A stretch of DNA of 64,000 nt, taken from positions 1-64,000 of the forward strand of contig JABVXV010000276.1 of NCBI GenBank assembly GCA_013365325.1. The letters are read 5' to 3'. A program made the translations under genes and the position numbers. This document shows positions 41,901-53,300 of this stretch, piece by piece; within the stretch, counting starts at the first letter, position 1, and each line of letters begins with the position of its first letter. The notes under the pieces are model-generated. The model worked only from the letters and a program-made list of their open reading frames with translations, did no database searches and was not told the DNA's origin. Source of the stretch: Dipetalonema caudispina (Eukaryota > Nematoda > Chromadorea > Rhabditida > Onchocercidae).

Positions 41901-44900
41901 AGTTTGCTGCTTTCCTGACGTACTTCAAGCTTTCAGGTTTTTAGGATAGCATGCCTAATAATGATGCAAACGTACTTAAGAGACTTTCAATTTCAAAGAT
42001 GAAACTACACACAACATGAATGGAATTTGAAATGGAAATTATGACTGAAGATCGATAAGACAAAGCTATAACTGTAATCATTTATTCGCACGATTACATC
42101 CTTATCAGCAACTACCTACCTTAAGCAAACCGAGAGAAAATTTTTGTCTAGCAAATAAACTATTTCCACACTGCAAATCTTTGAAAATAAAGTCGAGATT
42201 TTGGAAAAATCTAGCTAATGTTGGCTAATGTCGCCAGAAGAAATTTCAGAGAAATTTACATTTTTTAAAACCTTTATCCTCAATAAACTATACACTTTGC
42301 TATTTTTACTGTAACCTTTATCCCATACGTTTCGATATTTCTAGAAAATTTTTCAATTAAATCATAATATTATAGAACTTTAAAATACAAAAACAAAAAT
42401 CAATAGCAATAAAGAAGCACCAATTCTATGATGACCCATAGCAAATATCAACACTTGGAAATATGCTAAAAATATTTGCATACGAATTATTTTATTCTAG
42501 GTATCTGCTCCCTCACTTCTACCAATAATACTTCCATTCATATATACAAAAGATAATAGTTTAGACCTAGCTTCGTCGGTTAATTTGAAATGAATATTTA
42601 TGATCGACGAAATAAAACATGAATCATCAAACAATGAATGAATGTTTAAAGCACTATATACGAATGTGTGCTTTTATATGTACAGCATGTATTTATAGAT
42701 CCAAACATCATATTAGTGCAACAATTATTCCAAGCAGAAAACAGGCAAAATGAGGAAAGATGGAAGAAGGAAGAAAAATCACTGATGCATTCCACTGCTC
42801 TTTTAAAATAAGCATTTGTATAGGTTATGCAAACAACATGTTAAATAATTTAAACAAATACGACCGAAATGAAAGAATTCGAAACTATGGAGCAATTTAA
42901 AACTTATGATAATAGAGAGATGATACCAAAAAATTCCTTCAAATACTCATCATTACTCCTTTACATTGGTTCAAAATTTACATCGTTTCTTTAAATATAT
43001 ATAATTTTTGAAATTACATCATTTTTCCTTCTCAATTTATGCTATTCCATTTTTTTTGAAATTATTCCTTTTCTAAATTTCTTTTAAACATCAAATTTGC
43101 ACAATATTTCTGAAATTGATGGCATTTTCGTAGAGCAGTAAAATTATCATTTTCCGTTATACAGTAAAAATAACAACTCAAGTTCCATTTCTTCCCTTGA
43201 ATTAAAATCTCTCTACCTACATTTTTCTTTCGCCGCCCTCATCGATAAAATTAACTTAACACTGAAATTCGAGGACTATCATTTTTTTGGAGATAAGCCT
43301 GGAATTGATGTGCCCAGCAGTTACCTGTCTAACACACGCAAACACAGCTCTGTCCTATAGAACGTATGAAGATACTTCTGCTGTCAAGAATACTCTTTGC
43401 AAACAATGAATCACGCTATGTTATTCTATTGAAGAGACACCCGTTTGAAGATAGTATAAAAGACTTAACATGATTTAATTCAAGTTTTCCAAACAATCAG
43501 ATATAAAGAATGTTTTTTCACGAGCTCGAAAAAGTAATGCAGGAAAAACACTAGATATATGAAGTTTCTTATCAATTAAAGAGAAGAAGGTATCTGAAAC
43601 ACTCAATGTCGATACATCAGAAAGTTTTACCGAAAAAAAAAAACGTATAAAACACCTGATTTATTAAAATGATTTTTCTAAACTGTCGAAAAAAATGGCA
43701 GTTACCATAATTTTTTTCCGCGAATTATAAATCTGAATTAAAAATGATAACGACTACATAATTTTGGAAGTCAAAAAAAATTATTCCAAGTAAAAAAGAT
43801 ACATAATATGACGACAGAGTCAAAAAGAGTAAAACGGAAACTGTAACGCCGTAAAATGAGACCAATGGTCAATGCGTGAATATAGACATTCAGTCCCCAC
43901 TAATTTCACTTTCTCACTAAATATTTGCATCATCTAAGAAACTGAAGAAAACTTTTTTGTTTTTTCTCTTTCTTCCTTATATTTCAAATGACCCGATAAA
44001 AATCTCAAGATTCAAACTTCGGATTCGTCTTCCAGTAACCTGATGAAAAGAAAGTAAACTGAATAGAGCACTAACCTTCTGAATCCCGGAATCATTTCCA
44101 ACCTATTACTGCTTCCGTTAACCACATGTACTCTTCCAGCATCCTGAAAACAGCTGCATCATGTCTCACATAATTCAAAGTGAGAAAGATTATGTTGTTT
44201 TCCAAATTTCTAATTATGTTAACTCCGTATATTTATGAAATTTTCCGAAATTAAAATTCGAAATCTCAATAAACTGACCCAAGAACTTAGATAACGGAAC
44301 ATATGGCTGTGGCCAATACCGATTATGTTCCCATCACGAAGAGCTATAGTTTGAGAAATACGTTGACCATCAACCTACAAATTTCAAGTTTTTATTTAAA
44401 TTCGAAATTTCATTTTATCTATTTTAAAACGGCATATGTTAACAGACAAACCTCGATATAAGCATTTTGATCAGATGGTGTGATCGTAACAACACCATCC
44501 TGATAATTGATAACAGCATGTCGAGGTCTGATACACTGACCATCTAGAAATAACCCCACCGAGCGATCTGAACCTATACCCATCACACCAAATGGAAGGT
44601 GTATTGGCTTCATTTCTGGGATTTCTTTGCAATCTAAATTGTCACCGACAGAGTATCGTATAATTAGTGTGAAATCAAATCAACACCATAAAAATTTCGT
44701 TTTGCGGAAAACAGTGAATTTTTTTAATGGTTGAAGTAGTGGAGGTAATAAAAGATAAAAGTTAAGAACAATGGGTAAACAATGAAAGGTGAGATATCAT
44801 TTGAAAATTGATAGTAAACAACTTGGAACTTACCTAAAGTTAGCTGTAAAAGACAAGGTTTGACAGCAAACAGATTTTGCAAGCGTAAAATTTGAGAAGT

Positions 44901-47900
44901 TCCTATACAAAGTTTTTGCGGATCAGCGTAACTGGTACCAAGTGCTGCAGTTGATGATATTGATGAATGGCGGGCATGTCGTCTTGATACATCAGATGAC
45001 TGCTGTTTCACAACAAAAAATATTTCCTCCGATGGATCTGGTATACGATTTGCTAGGCTAACCAAAGGATATTCATTATAATCCATAATTCGTTCACGCC
45101 GACTGATATTCAAAAATCGCAAATCGCTTAGTGAGCGAGAAAGTTTTGTAGAAACCGGTATCACCATCTGCAAATGTTGAATCATTTATTTTCCTAAAAG
45201 GAAAATAATTAACACTTCTATCAATATCAATATTTGAGAACTAAGCTTTCCTAAAGCTAGGTCAATAAAATTTTAAGCAATTAATTTAATCATTACGCAC
45301 TGGTTTGTACATTACTGATATTGGTAAAGTAATGAATAACTAATAATCATTAACACTGGCAGATTACAGATAACTTCACATTGTTCTGTGTTATATACAT
45401 AACGAATATTCCAACGATTACCTCAACCAAAACATATTCTTCCACATTTCTGTTGACGCCATATTTTTCTAATACTTCCTTCAAAATTCTACTTGTAGTA
45501 TCGCGTACTGATACAAGAAGTGTGACGTACGGTCGACTTGGTTCTAATTCATAACCATAAATTTTTAAACTACCACCTGAAATATAAACTGAAATAAACT
45601 TTAAAATCTGAGTAATTCAATCAGTTGAACCATAAATTTTTTTAATCATCTCCTTTTTTCATTTTTTCACACTCTTACAGGAAAAACATTCCCGCCACAC
45701 TGTATAAATTAATAAATTGCCCTGCACAGATGTTTATTCCAAAAGAATTTGAAGAAACGTTGCACGCTATCACCGTCAGATGAGGCCAGGGACTATCTTG
45801 TGGAATGTAGGACTAATCATTTAACGATGCGTTATGCATAACGCAACGCCGGTAATGTGTCCGCAAATATCATATAGCACACACAAGACCACCAATTAGC
45901 ACTTTTATTCGCGAATTAGCTTCTCGAAGCGGTGCGAAGAACCGAAACTGTAAGTTGGTTTGTCAATATCTAAACAACCATCCACTACACCAAGTTAACA
46001 ATCAAGAATCACTTTCGACTCATCTTCCCAACAAAAATAGTACTATATGCAGAAATTCCTAATAAGGGATTTAATCTTACACTAAATTTCGAAACTCTCA
46101 GAATTTCATAAAACTTAGAAGTTTCCAATGGTATTTCACGAAGAATATTTTCCTTGTCAACTTCCTAGGATGAAATATCCCTACATTTTCCATCAATTAA
46201 GAAAATTCACACAATTCCCAACCATCATTTACAACATTATTTGAATACCTGCGTCTGTTGCTACATCCGTTTTCGTATTCTTTTTCTATTTTTTATTGCA
46301 AAAAAAGTATGCAGTAACTGCCTCTCTTTGCAATAAATACCAAAGTAGCACACAGGACTATGACAAACCACTACTAATTCCTTGAATTCTTTGTCACGAA
46401 AAAAAAAAGGCTAAATTTCGATGCTTCTATCGTTACCTTGACCTAAATCTTTTAATTTTGCCGCAATCTTTTTCTCTCGTCGTTTCTTCATCACAACTTC
46501 TGGATTGGAAATTGTTCGCGTAAATGTAGTGGATGGTAATGCTTTATATAATTCTTCGGAGGCGCGTAACTTCGGCTCTTGTTGCTCAATTGCTGGAATT
46601 TTTTCCCATAATTGAAGATCATTCTTGTCAACCTTACTTTGTTTGCATGAGTTCCGGCGTTCTCTCATTCAGTAATCTATTCGATGCCGTGAGTTGATTG
46701 TTTTTTCGATAATTTCCTGCTATTTCTATTTCTGTGCACCATGGAAAAAAAAACATTCCTAAGCCTTGAAAAGAACCAGTGCATTAAAAATGCCTGATAA
46801 GGCATTCGAATTTTATCATTCTTTATCATTACCAAAAAAAAAGGACGGTCAGTAGGCATATAGCCTCTTTCAACAATTACACAATCCGATCATGCAACGA
46901 AAACGGTTGCATATTTGTTCTCAGGTTTAAAACACTAATTGCTCTTAAAAGTACTCCCAGTTAAATCCATAATACTATTTGGTCGTTGATAAGTGACCAT
47001 TGGATATCCATATTTTGAAGAAAAAAAAGCATTAATTTGCGTAAAAAAAGTATAACCTGACGAAAAATTGAATTCCAACCTCAACAAAATACAAAAGTAA
47101 AATAGTATGAAAATAATAAAACAGAAACCTTTTTGATGCTTCCTTTTCAGTTCTTTTTCTTCCTTCTTCGAAAATCTTTTTTGACTGCCACTTAAACCAC
47201 CTATAGTACCCTAAAATAATTTGTTCTCTAAAAAATTGTAAAACTAATCCTGGAAAAAAACTACAGATTCTTCCCCCTCCAATGGAAAATGGTTTAAGAA
47301 TGCATTTAGTATGCAGGCAAATACGCAGCTTTTGCAAGGTAAGTTTTATAATACAGTCCATCTTCCAAGATAATAATGTGATCCATTTATTGTTCAAGAA
47401 TTATATTCTCAATTTGTCTCATTTTCTAAGCGTATGCGACTGGTTCTACCCTAATTTGGCTGTAGTGCCTGAACAATAATTTTATAATTCAAAATGTTCA
47501 AGTAACAGACTCCTCAACATACAATAATTTGGTATAAATTCGAATTTAATGATTAAAATCGATTATTTCCCCAAACTGCTAACTGTCACTCCATTATTAT
47601 TTTTACAAAAATCTTAAAGCCAAATTTTATACCTTGACAGAAGTGGTGTTAGGATGTGCCCTCAACAGAAACCGACCTTCGCGATCATCTTTATGCCAAT
47701 TCAGCTGCACAAGTAACGGTTTTTCACTAGGTGCTAAGCATCGCTCATCGCCATTTTCATGAACTTCCCATAAAGTATATTCTGGATCACTAAGCCTGCA
47801 AATTAGCTCGACTTCTTTTTCCCATACTAGCTCAAGTTTTTAAAGTAAAACATCCGCTGACGTAATTATCCCAGAAGGCAAAAAAGTATATGTAAACTTA

Positions 47901-48706
47901 CATTTTCAGATCAGGATGAAACTTATCGACCAACGCATTGATAACTGCTCGGGCTGTTGCTGTACTGGAAACACGGATACATTTCGTCAGTACTTTATCC
48001 TTCGATTCTTGAAAATAGAATCGCATAACACCATGAATTTCAAGGTCCTGAAATATCACGAAAAGAAGTTCTTTACTCGTACAAATGTACAGCAGTGGTG
48101 CAAAATTAAATAAACATTTTATAAATATAGGTGTCCTCTTATCCACTTATCATAACCGACATTTTCAGGTGGTATCTTATCATCTAGTATGTCATAAAAT
48201 AAAAAACATTACTGTCAATGGAACAAAAAAAGCAGTGTGCCGAAATTATGGGTTACAAATATAGTGTCGTTTATTATCTCGGAATAAGAACTATGACAAA
48301 AGGATACTAAAAGTCCATTAAACGACTCATTTTTTAATTTAGTGCTAAGAATCAAGTTAAGTGCACAGTATTGAACAGGAAACCGAACTTTCAAGTGAAA
48401 AAGAATTTGTGAAAAAGGCCGAAAAACTTTTAATTCGTATAGTTTCTTCGAATAGATGGAGTGGAATAATCGACACTGAATAAATCAATTAGCTATATTC
48501 TTCCTTTTCCGTGCCAAATTAGCAAAGTATTTCAATTATCACCTTAATGTAGTAATTCCAAATTAAAGTTCTAAAAATTCGGATTCAAATACCTCTGTCG
48601 GATAGCTTAGGTTGAATAAATCAAGCCGATTTTCATTCCACTGATCGACCAACTGCCAGAGTTGCTCTCGCTCGGCTTGCCTGGCCAGCGGTAGCCTGCT
48701 TAGCAT
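26303..48706 (-). CDS. afd-1: Afadin/canoe orthologue (nectin-actin adaptor)
   Basis: Afadin links nectin-type adhesion receptors and Rap/Ras signalling to F-actin at adherens junctions. Thirty-three exons join in frame: 48706-48593, 48047-47902, 47795-47633, 47210-47129, 46661-46437, 45576-45422, 45167-44834, 44633-44452, 44374-44279, 44143-44076, 41334-41044, 40049-39919, 39722-39523, 39031-38800, 38313-38139, 37652-37478, 37093-36898, 36476-36417, 36260-36146 (one base uncertain), 32972-32895, 31566-31501, 31146-31073, 30558-30414, 29961-29892, 29492-29404, 29171-29031, 28940-28641, 28191-27832, 27540-27249, 27167-27065, 26932-26791, 26716-26600 and 26437-26303 (TGA). They give about 1,750 residues, close to vertebrate afadin. 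Domains in order: RA1, RA2, FHA, DIL, PDZ, proline-rich tail, conserved C-terminus. The start at 48706 is the first ATG after an ATTTCAG acceptor and aligns with the human N-terminus. The weakest joins are the acceptor at 46661, the intron at 29030-28941 and the acceptor at 26716 (26689 also fits). Confidence 0.95.
29575..29606. repeat. TA dinucleotide run in afadin intron
   Basis: An uninterrupted (TA)n run of about 28 bases sits between afadin exons 25 and 24. A similar run lies at 23971-23990 in the gene spacer. Both are ordinary microsatellites. Confidence 0.9.
30470..32972 (-). other. afd-1: Afadin PDZ domain
   Basis: Exons 20-23 encode about residues 1050-1145: PEIIMVSINRGTGGIGLSIV (the GIGLS carboxylate-binding loop), RSIGIYVKKVVDGSAA, DGRLESGDQLLSVNGQSLIG, ISQEEAASKM and IVSFEVYKHAARYNGL. 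In afadin this PDZ binds the C-termini of nectins. Residue order and exon phases agree with the family. Exon 23 continues into the proline/serine-rich tail. Confidence 0.95.
33722..33814 (-). other. afd-1: Candidate 93-base cassette exon of afadin before the PDZ domain
   Basis: Inside the 3.2 kb intron 36145-32973, the minus strand shows TTGCAG followed by 31 open codons (NKEPTKSEMGTLSNTL...SVNSLSRR) and then the donor GTAGGT. Exon 19 ends and exon 20 begins at phase 0, and this block is exactly 93 bases, so it would insert 31 residues without disturbing frame, directly before ERDPEIIMVS. The Ser/Thr-rich composition suits a flexible spacer. No expression evidence is available here. Confidence 0.55.
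36898..39722 (-). other. afd-1: Afadin DIL (dilute) domain
   Basis: Exons 13-17 encode about residues 662-990: FKLTPAYVVYVVARHRLL, LGFWLANSSELLNFFKQD, RHCRLNAALTIQLFSQLFYY, EWAYQQGLELAAECH, CYKLNSVQ and LQLPFLLPQDGYSP. This is the dilute domain shared with class V myosin tails and is very close to vertebrate afadin. The exon 15 acceptor at 38314 (tattttag) was chosen because it alone gives the required phase with the C left by exon 14. Confidence 0.95.
38487..38713. repeat. 25-base direct repeat pair in afadin intron 14
   Basis: Identical 25-base segments, beginning TAAAATCTAGATAAATAAG, occur at 38487-38511 and 38689-38713, about 200 bases apart. Both lie in the intron between exons 14 and 15 of afadin. 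They may mark the ends of a short insertion or simply be a local duplication. Confidence 0.85.
40681..40770. repeat. Imperfect tandem duplication of about 45 bases
   Basis: The segment starting AATTACCCAGTTTTTACAAA at 40681 is repeated in diverged form from 40726 (AATTACCGAATTCTTATAGA). Both continue with a GAACnAnTTCTAnTATT core. The pair sits in the afadin intron between exons 11 and 12. Confidence 0.6.
41045..44075 (-). other. afd-1: Large afadin intron 10 plus exon 11
   Basis: Positions 44075-41335 are an intron of about 2.7 kb with no exon I can support on either strand. Exon 11 (41334-41044) follows and includes ETTFDIAGNM, which matches the ETTFDLGG motif after the afadin FHA domain. 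The whole open frame down to 41044 is taken as coding. Only the GTGAGC donor at 41043 gives phase 2 to join exon 12, whose first base completes a Leu codon. Two internal GT sites (41151 and 41081) were considered and are weaker or out of phase. Confidence 0.75.
44279..44900 (-). other. afd-1: Afadin FHA domain
   Basis: The end of exon 7 with exons 8 and 9 encodes a forkhead-associated fold of about residues 390-500. Visible parts are GIGSDRSVGLFLDGQ, PRHAVINYQDGVVTITPS, NAYIEVDGQRIS and LRDGNIIGIGHSHMFRYL. FHA domains normally bind phosphothreonine. In afadins the canonical residues are only partly kept, so binding cannot be assumed. All three exon joins keep frame. Confidence 0.92.
44990..46661 (-). 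other. afd-1: Afadin linker helix and Ras-association domain 2
   Basis: Exon 5 (46661-46437) carries SFTRTISNPEVV-type sequence, here TTFTRTISNPEVVMKKRR, a hallmark linker of afadins. Exon 6 (GGSLKIYGYEL, PYVTLLVSVRDT, EVLEKYGV) and the first part of exon 7 (YPLVSLANRIPDPSEEIFFV) form RA domain 2, about residues 244-350. The exon 5 acceptor (gagag before 46661) is a poor match to the nematode consensus. It was chosen because the frame has a stop just upstream and the phase must be 1. Confidence 0.88.
45828..45916. other. Palindrome pair in afadin intron 5
   Basis: TGCGTTATGCATAACGCA at 45828-45845 is an 18-base perfect palindrome. ATTCGCGAAT at 45907-45916 is a 10-base one. The surrounding 45740-45960 is noticeably less AT-rich than the rest of the intron. 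This looks like a dimeric factor site or regulatory element rather than coding sequence. Confidence 0.5.
47633..48047 (-). other. afd-1: Afadin Ras-association domain 1
   Basis: Exons 2 and 3 encode HGVMRFYFQ, KCIRVSSTATARAVI, EYTLWEVHENGDERCL and KPLLVQLNWHKDDREGRF. These closely match the first Ras-association domain of afadin, which binds Rap1/Ras-GTP. It covers about residues 40-135. The preceding exon gives NENRLDLFNLSYPTE, the conserved lead-in helix. Confidence 0.95.
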
Positions 48707-48744
48707 GATGGGGTTAGCCAGAGTATGCTCCTTCTTCCCTGAGC
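48707..48744 (-). promoter_or_regulatory. afd-1: Afadin 5' leader after a probable trans-splice acceptor
   Basis: On the minus strand a poly-A tract is followed by GATATTTCAG, with the AG at 48746-48745. A 38-base leader without upstream ATG then leads to the start at 48706. No upstream exon was found, so this is a candidate spliced-leader acceptor. A second acceptor pair near 48848-48860 (TTTCAG and TTTCCAG) would keep the frame open upstream and allow a start at 48796. Confidence 0.5.
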
Positions 48745-50278
48745 CTGAAATATCTTTTTTTTTTTGAATTAATTTCTCAATATATTCGGGCGACATATAG
48801 AAACCCTCGAGAATAAAATAATGATTCGAAAGGTCAAAATCGACGTCAAACTGGAAATGAACTGAAAGCAAGGACTTTAAATTAGAAAAATTAATTTAGG
48901 CTCCGTTGTTCCTGGAATTTCCAATTCAGGTTGATTCAGAAGTGTAAATTTCACTTGAAGTGAAAATTAACCGAAAATAAAAAGTCATATTAAATAAATT
49001 ATTGAAAACTTTCACTAAATCTCAGAGAAATAATAATAGTCCCACTAAAATTCTCACTGGGAAAATTGTAAATACCCACAACACCACACTTCATTTCCAA
49101 CAATAAAAATGAAAAGCTGTTTTTCAATGGTAAAAATAAAATATAGTGGTTCCGAACTAGAATGTCTGCTGCATAACCTCATATCGTCTTCTTAAATATT
49201 ACGTTTGAAATATTAATAAAAAAATAAAAATGGAGAGAAAAATAACTATAATTATGCCGCAATGACCACTAGACAAACTCAAATTACTCCATTAAATATA
49301 AAAATAGCACAATAATTAGTGATAATTGCACTGAAATGACCACTAGACTATCTGAAATTACCTAAGAGACCACCAACTTCATACAAGCAACTAAGTGAAG
49401 TCATAAAGGTCACATTACTCAAAAGTCACATATAAAGGTCATCTGTCCAATGTCAACAATCCTCAGACATCATCGAACTGCTCCATTCACAGCCATTCCC
49501 CCGCCCCCTGCGCTATAAACCCACGATTCAAGGAAAGAAAGACCGAAATGACCTTCAACTTCCGCGCCGACCTTATCTGAATTCAATATACCACGTGTGG
49601 TCCGTTAAAATATGACGGGAATTGAAGCTTACGGAAATGCAACGAATTATTTTTTTGCTTCTTCACTCTCACTTACTAATATATCAAATGTCACTATTTC
49701 CCCGTAATCTCTGACGGTTCTTATCAATCTTTATCGTCTCTCTGGCTATTTATTATGCTTTACACTATGTTGCTACTGTTTTTCGAAGTTATAACTACTG
49801 AAGCCTTTGCTTTACTTTTTACTTGTTCCAAAAAATTCCCTAACTTTCAATCTATAATTCCTTCTAGCTATTTTACTCTTTATTTACTCACAATCTCTAG
49901 TTTAAATTTCTATTCATTCTATATTTTGAAAAATTCGAAGGAAATGATTCATTTCGAAATTGAAAAGGACAAGAAATATGTTAGTAAAGTGTGTCGAATT
50001 TTAATTCTAGCTAACCATTGTTTCTTTTTTTACTACAAGTTGATATAATACAAAATTCTTTCCAGAAGGCAAAACTATACAAGAATAGCCCAATCAATCA
50101 CGCCAGCATCAGAAAATAGAAGGTTTACAGTAGCTTGAAATTATCCTGTTTATCTTCACAGAAGGTCTTTATTAATTTGCTTTGGTAGTGCTAGACAAAA
50201 ATATTATGCCCATACGTTACTGAATTTTGTGTTTATGAATAATGGTATATAGGACTATATAAATGATTTGCATTTCAG
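48745..50278. promoter_or_regulatory. Divergent promoter region between afadin and zinc-finger genes
   Basis: These 1.5 kb separate two divergently transcribed genes. Visible elements are a C-rich GC-box-like run at 49497-49509, TATAAA at 49514-49519, the E-box CACGTG in CCACGTGTGG (49591-49600), GATA-type CTTATCTG near 49572-49579 and CTTATCAA near 49720, and AAAGGTCA half-sites at 49405-49412 and 49434-49441 with an inverted TGACCTT at 49549-49555. A 27-base diverged repeat (GACCACTAGAC) occurs at 49261-49288 and 49335-49361. The element functions are inferred from motif shape only. Confidence 0.5.
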
Positions 50279-50329
50279 ATGGAAATAAAATTTTATGATT
50301 TTAAAAAGCGATGCAACACAACGGAATGA
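50279..50329 (+). other. Upstream ORF overlapping the zinc-finger gene start
   Basis: An ATTTCAG acceptor ends at 50278 and ATG follows at once. The frame gives 16 codons and TGA at 50327-50329, overlapping the presumed main ATG at 50311 in another frame. If the mature mRNA begins at this acceptor, possibly by spliced-leader addition, the short ORF could limit translation of the main frame. Confidence 0.4.
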
Positions 50330-53300
50330 CAACTGACAACGATTCAGAAGGAATTCGTTATGTAATAATTGATGAAAATCTAGAAAATGATGGAAGATCC
50401 GATAGTTGTTCATTTACAGTATCCGGATCGACGGTATATCATCAAAATGTATTACCATCACAACAACAGCAACACCGACAACAGCAAATGCTTAGATACG
50501 ATTGTGCCTTTCAAAATGGTTAGTTACTTACTTTCGTAATTTCAATGTTGTTATTTTAGAAAAAAACTGTAATTTCCTTGCTTTGTAATTCATTCATGAT
50601 GAGATAATTATAAATACTGTTAAGCTTTAACAGCGCTTATAACTGATATGATGGATTAAAGAGAACGGTTGGAAGTTATTAGTTTTTGTTTGGGAAAAGT
50701 AACATCTGGTTATATCTGTGAGATACTGGGTACTTGTTTACTTACCTGTTCAACTGATTCTTTATTTGAAGTCAATTGTTAAAATATGTTTTATTCAAGA
50801 ATCGTCAACCTCAACATGGGTGGATAATTCATTCGGTATGCCAGTTTCGAATAATGTAAGTTCAGAAATATTTTAATTTGCTTGCATTTTAGTTTTCAAG
50901 ACAGTGCAGTGCATTTCTTCTCATTTTTTTTATTCTTTAGAGAATCTTTTAAAAAAGATCGGATCAATTCAGTCATATATTGAAATTAGTTCAACAAATA
51001 CCAGAATTATGGAAAAATAAGAAGTGAAACCAGTCATTAATTCATGTATAGCTCTCCAACAGTGAACACTAAAATAAATCTTGAACTGTAATTCTGGGAA
51101 TGCTCAGTCTTTCAATATGGCATTTATTGATGACAATATTGTCGCATCCCAACAATGATATGGCTAAAATATAATCATTATGCCAAATCGTTCTCTAGTC
51201 AATCAAATTTTCACTTTGTTAGTATTTGTTTGTTGCAATAAATTATGACTACTTACAGACACACTATTTGGCACGATGTAGCATCTGCGATGCACTATTT
51301 GATTTGGAAAAATATCTGAATCATACCAAAAATTGTAGATTAGAAAAGTGTTACAAGTATGCTTACTTATTTACTTTCTTAAAATTCAATTTGCAACCTT
51401 CTTGACCAAAAATATTGAAAAATAATGATATTTATGGCACTAAAATTCAGATTATTCCATTAAAATTCCAAACAGCTTATATCAGTAATAAGTAAATCAA
51501 ATAATTGGTTCAATTCACTGTAAATTGCTAAGTAATTTTAGATGTGATGTATGCGGTAAAGAATACAACAAGGAGCATAATTTAAAACTACACCGTCTTG
51601 GACAACATGATAAAGCAATGGTTGAAAGTGATAAGTACGTATGTTCGTTCTGTCCAAAGAAGTATGCTCGATTAGCCGCCTATTATGCACACCTTCAAAT
51701 CCACGGCTTGAACGATTCACTTATATGTGCATTTTGTAAAGAGGAATTTGATTTTCAGGTCATTGTCAATTTAATTCATGCAGGATAATCTTTTGGTTGC
51801 CTCATTTGGGTTGGATATGGTTAACAATTGACTAGGGTTGAGAGACGAATGTATTATTTACATGTATATGCTGTATCAGAAACGACTATGACTGCATATC
51901 AATTCAATAAGCCACAAAACTTAAAATACCAAAAAATTGGATTTAACAGTTGAAAGTTGAATGTGATCATTGATATATTTAGTTTCGAAATTTTGTTTCA
52001 ATATTTAGTCTAGCTAGTATTGAAAGATACCTGGACCGGATATCAAACAATCTCGGAAGTTCCTAGTGATGCTTAACTGTGTTTTTATGTTTTATGCGAG
52101 AACACTGGAAGCCTTTCGCTTTTTAATTTCTGTTATTTTAGGCGCTTTTAAATAAACACTTACGCATGCAACATTGTTATCCTCGCCTGGAGGATATAGT
52201 TACTGTTGAAATATGCAAGAAATGTGGCATTGCTATTTTCAGTAAAGAAGCAATGGATGAACATAAACAGATGCACCGGAAAATAAAGTAATTTTCATTT
52301 GTTTTAATTGTTTTTGAAAGAAAATTCCAGAGTGTAATAAGCTATTTTACCGAGTAATATCGCAATGTAAATGTTCGATAATTCGTCGGACCCTCAAAAA
52401 GATGGCACTAGTGCAAGGAGATAAATCCTAAAGGCAAAAAGATATATCTAGAGCATGCGTTAAAATTTCAGCAACGTCAAAAGCTGTTTTTTAGGGCGTT
52501 TAGTTTTAGCTGATATGTCTTTGTTTAGCCCAGAGGCAACTGTGATATGGATAAAGCAAAGCTATTTGTACAGTAACCCCAATGGTTTTCAGTAAGGCAA
52601 TGAAAAGAAATAAACGGAAACGTGAACCAGATCCTGGTGATAGAGCTCATAAATGTGAGGCATGTGGCAAAACCTTTAAAAAAAAGTTTGAATTGATGCG
52701 ACATTATGTTGTTCATACAAGTAAGCTCGTTTGACTTTACTTGATCTTTTAAATTCAGATTTGATCGTCTTCGTTTTTGAATTTCTAAAGTTTATCAAAA
52801 TTTACCTTAAAATTCGCTCATATGTCTCTCGTCGTGGAGAAGAAGCTATTGATGCATTCGTAGAACACAGCTGAAAATTACGGAGAATTTTTTCCCACAA
52901 TCTTCGTAGAAGAGTAATCTCATCGATAATATCATGATAGAGAGATGAGGAAAATACTCTGCCAAATTCGAACTGAATTTTGTTGGAAAAAGCTGAAGAC
53001 TGGCACATCTTAGCAGTAACTTGTATTCATATAATTGTTTCATATTTAATTCTACGTCATATATCAGAAGAACGTCGTTTTGTTTGTGAAATTTGCGGAA
53101 AACGATTCACCCAAAAAGCTTCGCTGGGACAGCATATGCTAACTCATAACGCATCTACTGCCCAAAGTCATAAATGTTCACTTTGTGATGCAACATTTTC
53201 ACAAGTAAGCTTTTTTAAGGACAGATTAAGTAAGACTTTTTGAACGAAAGATAGTGTAGTTTAAGAAATATATTTTCAATTATCCGTCCCCATGATTGAT

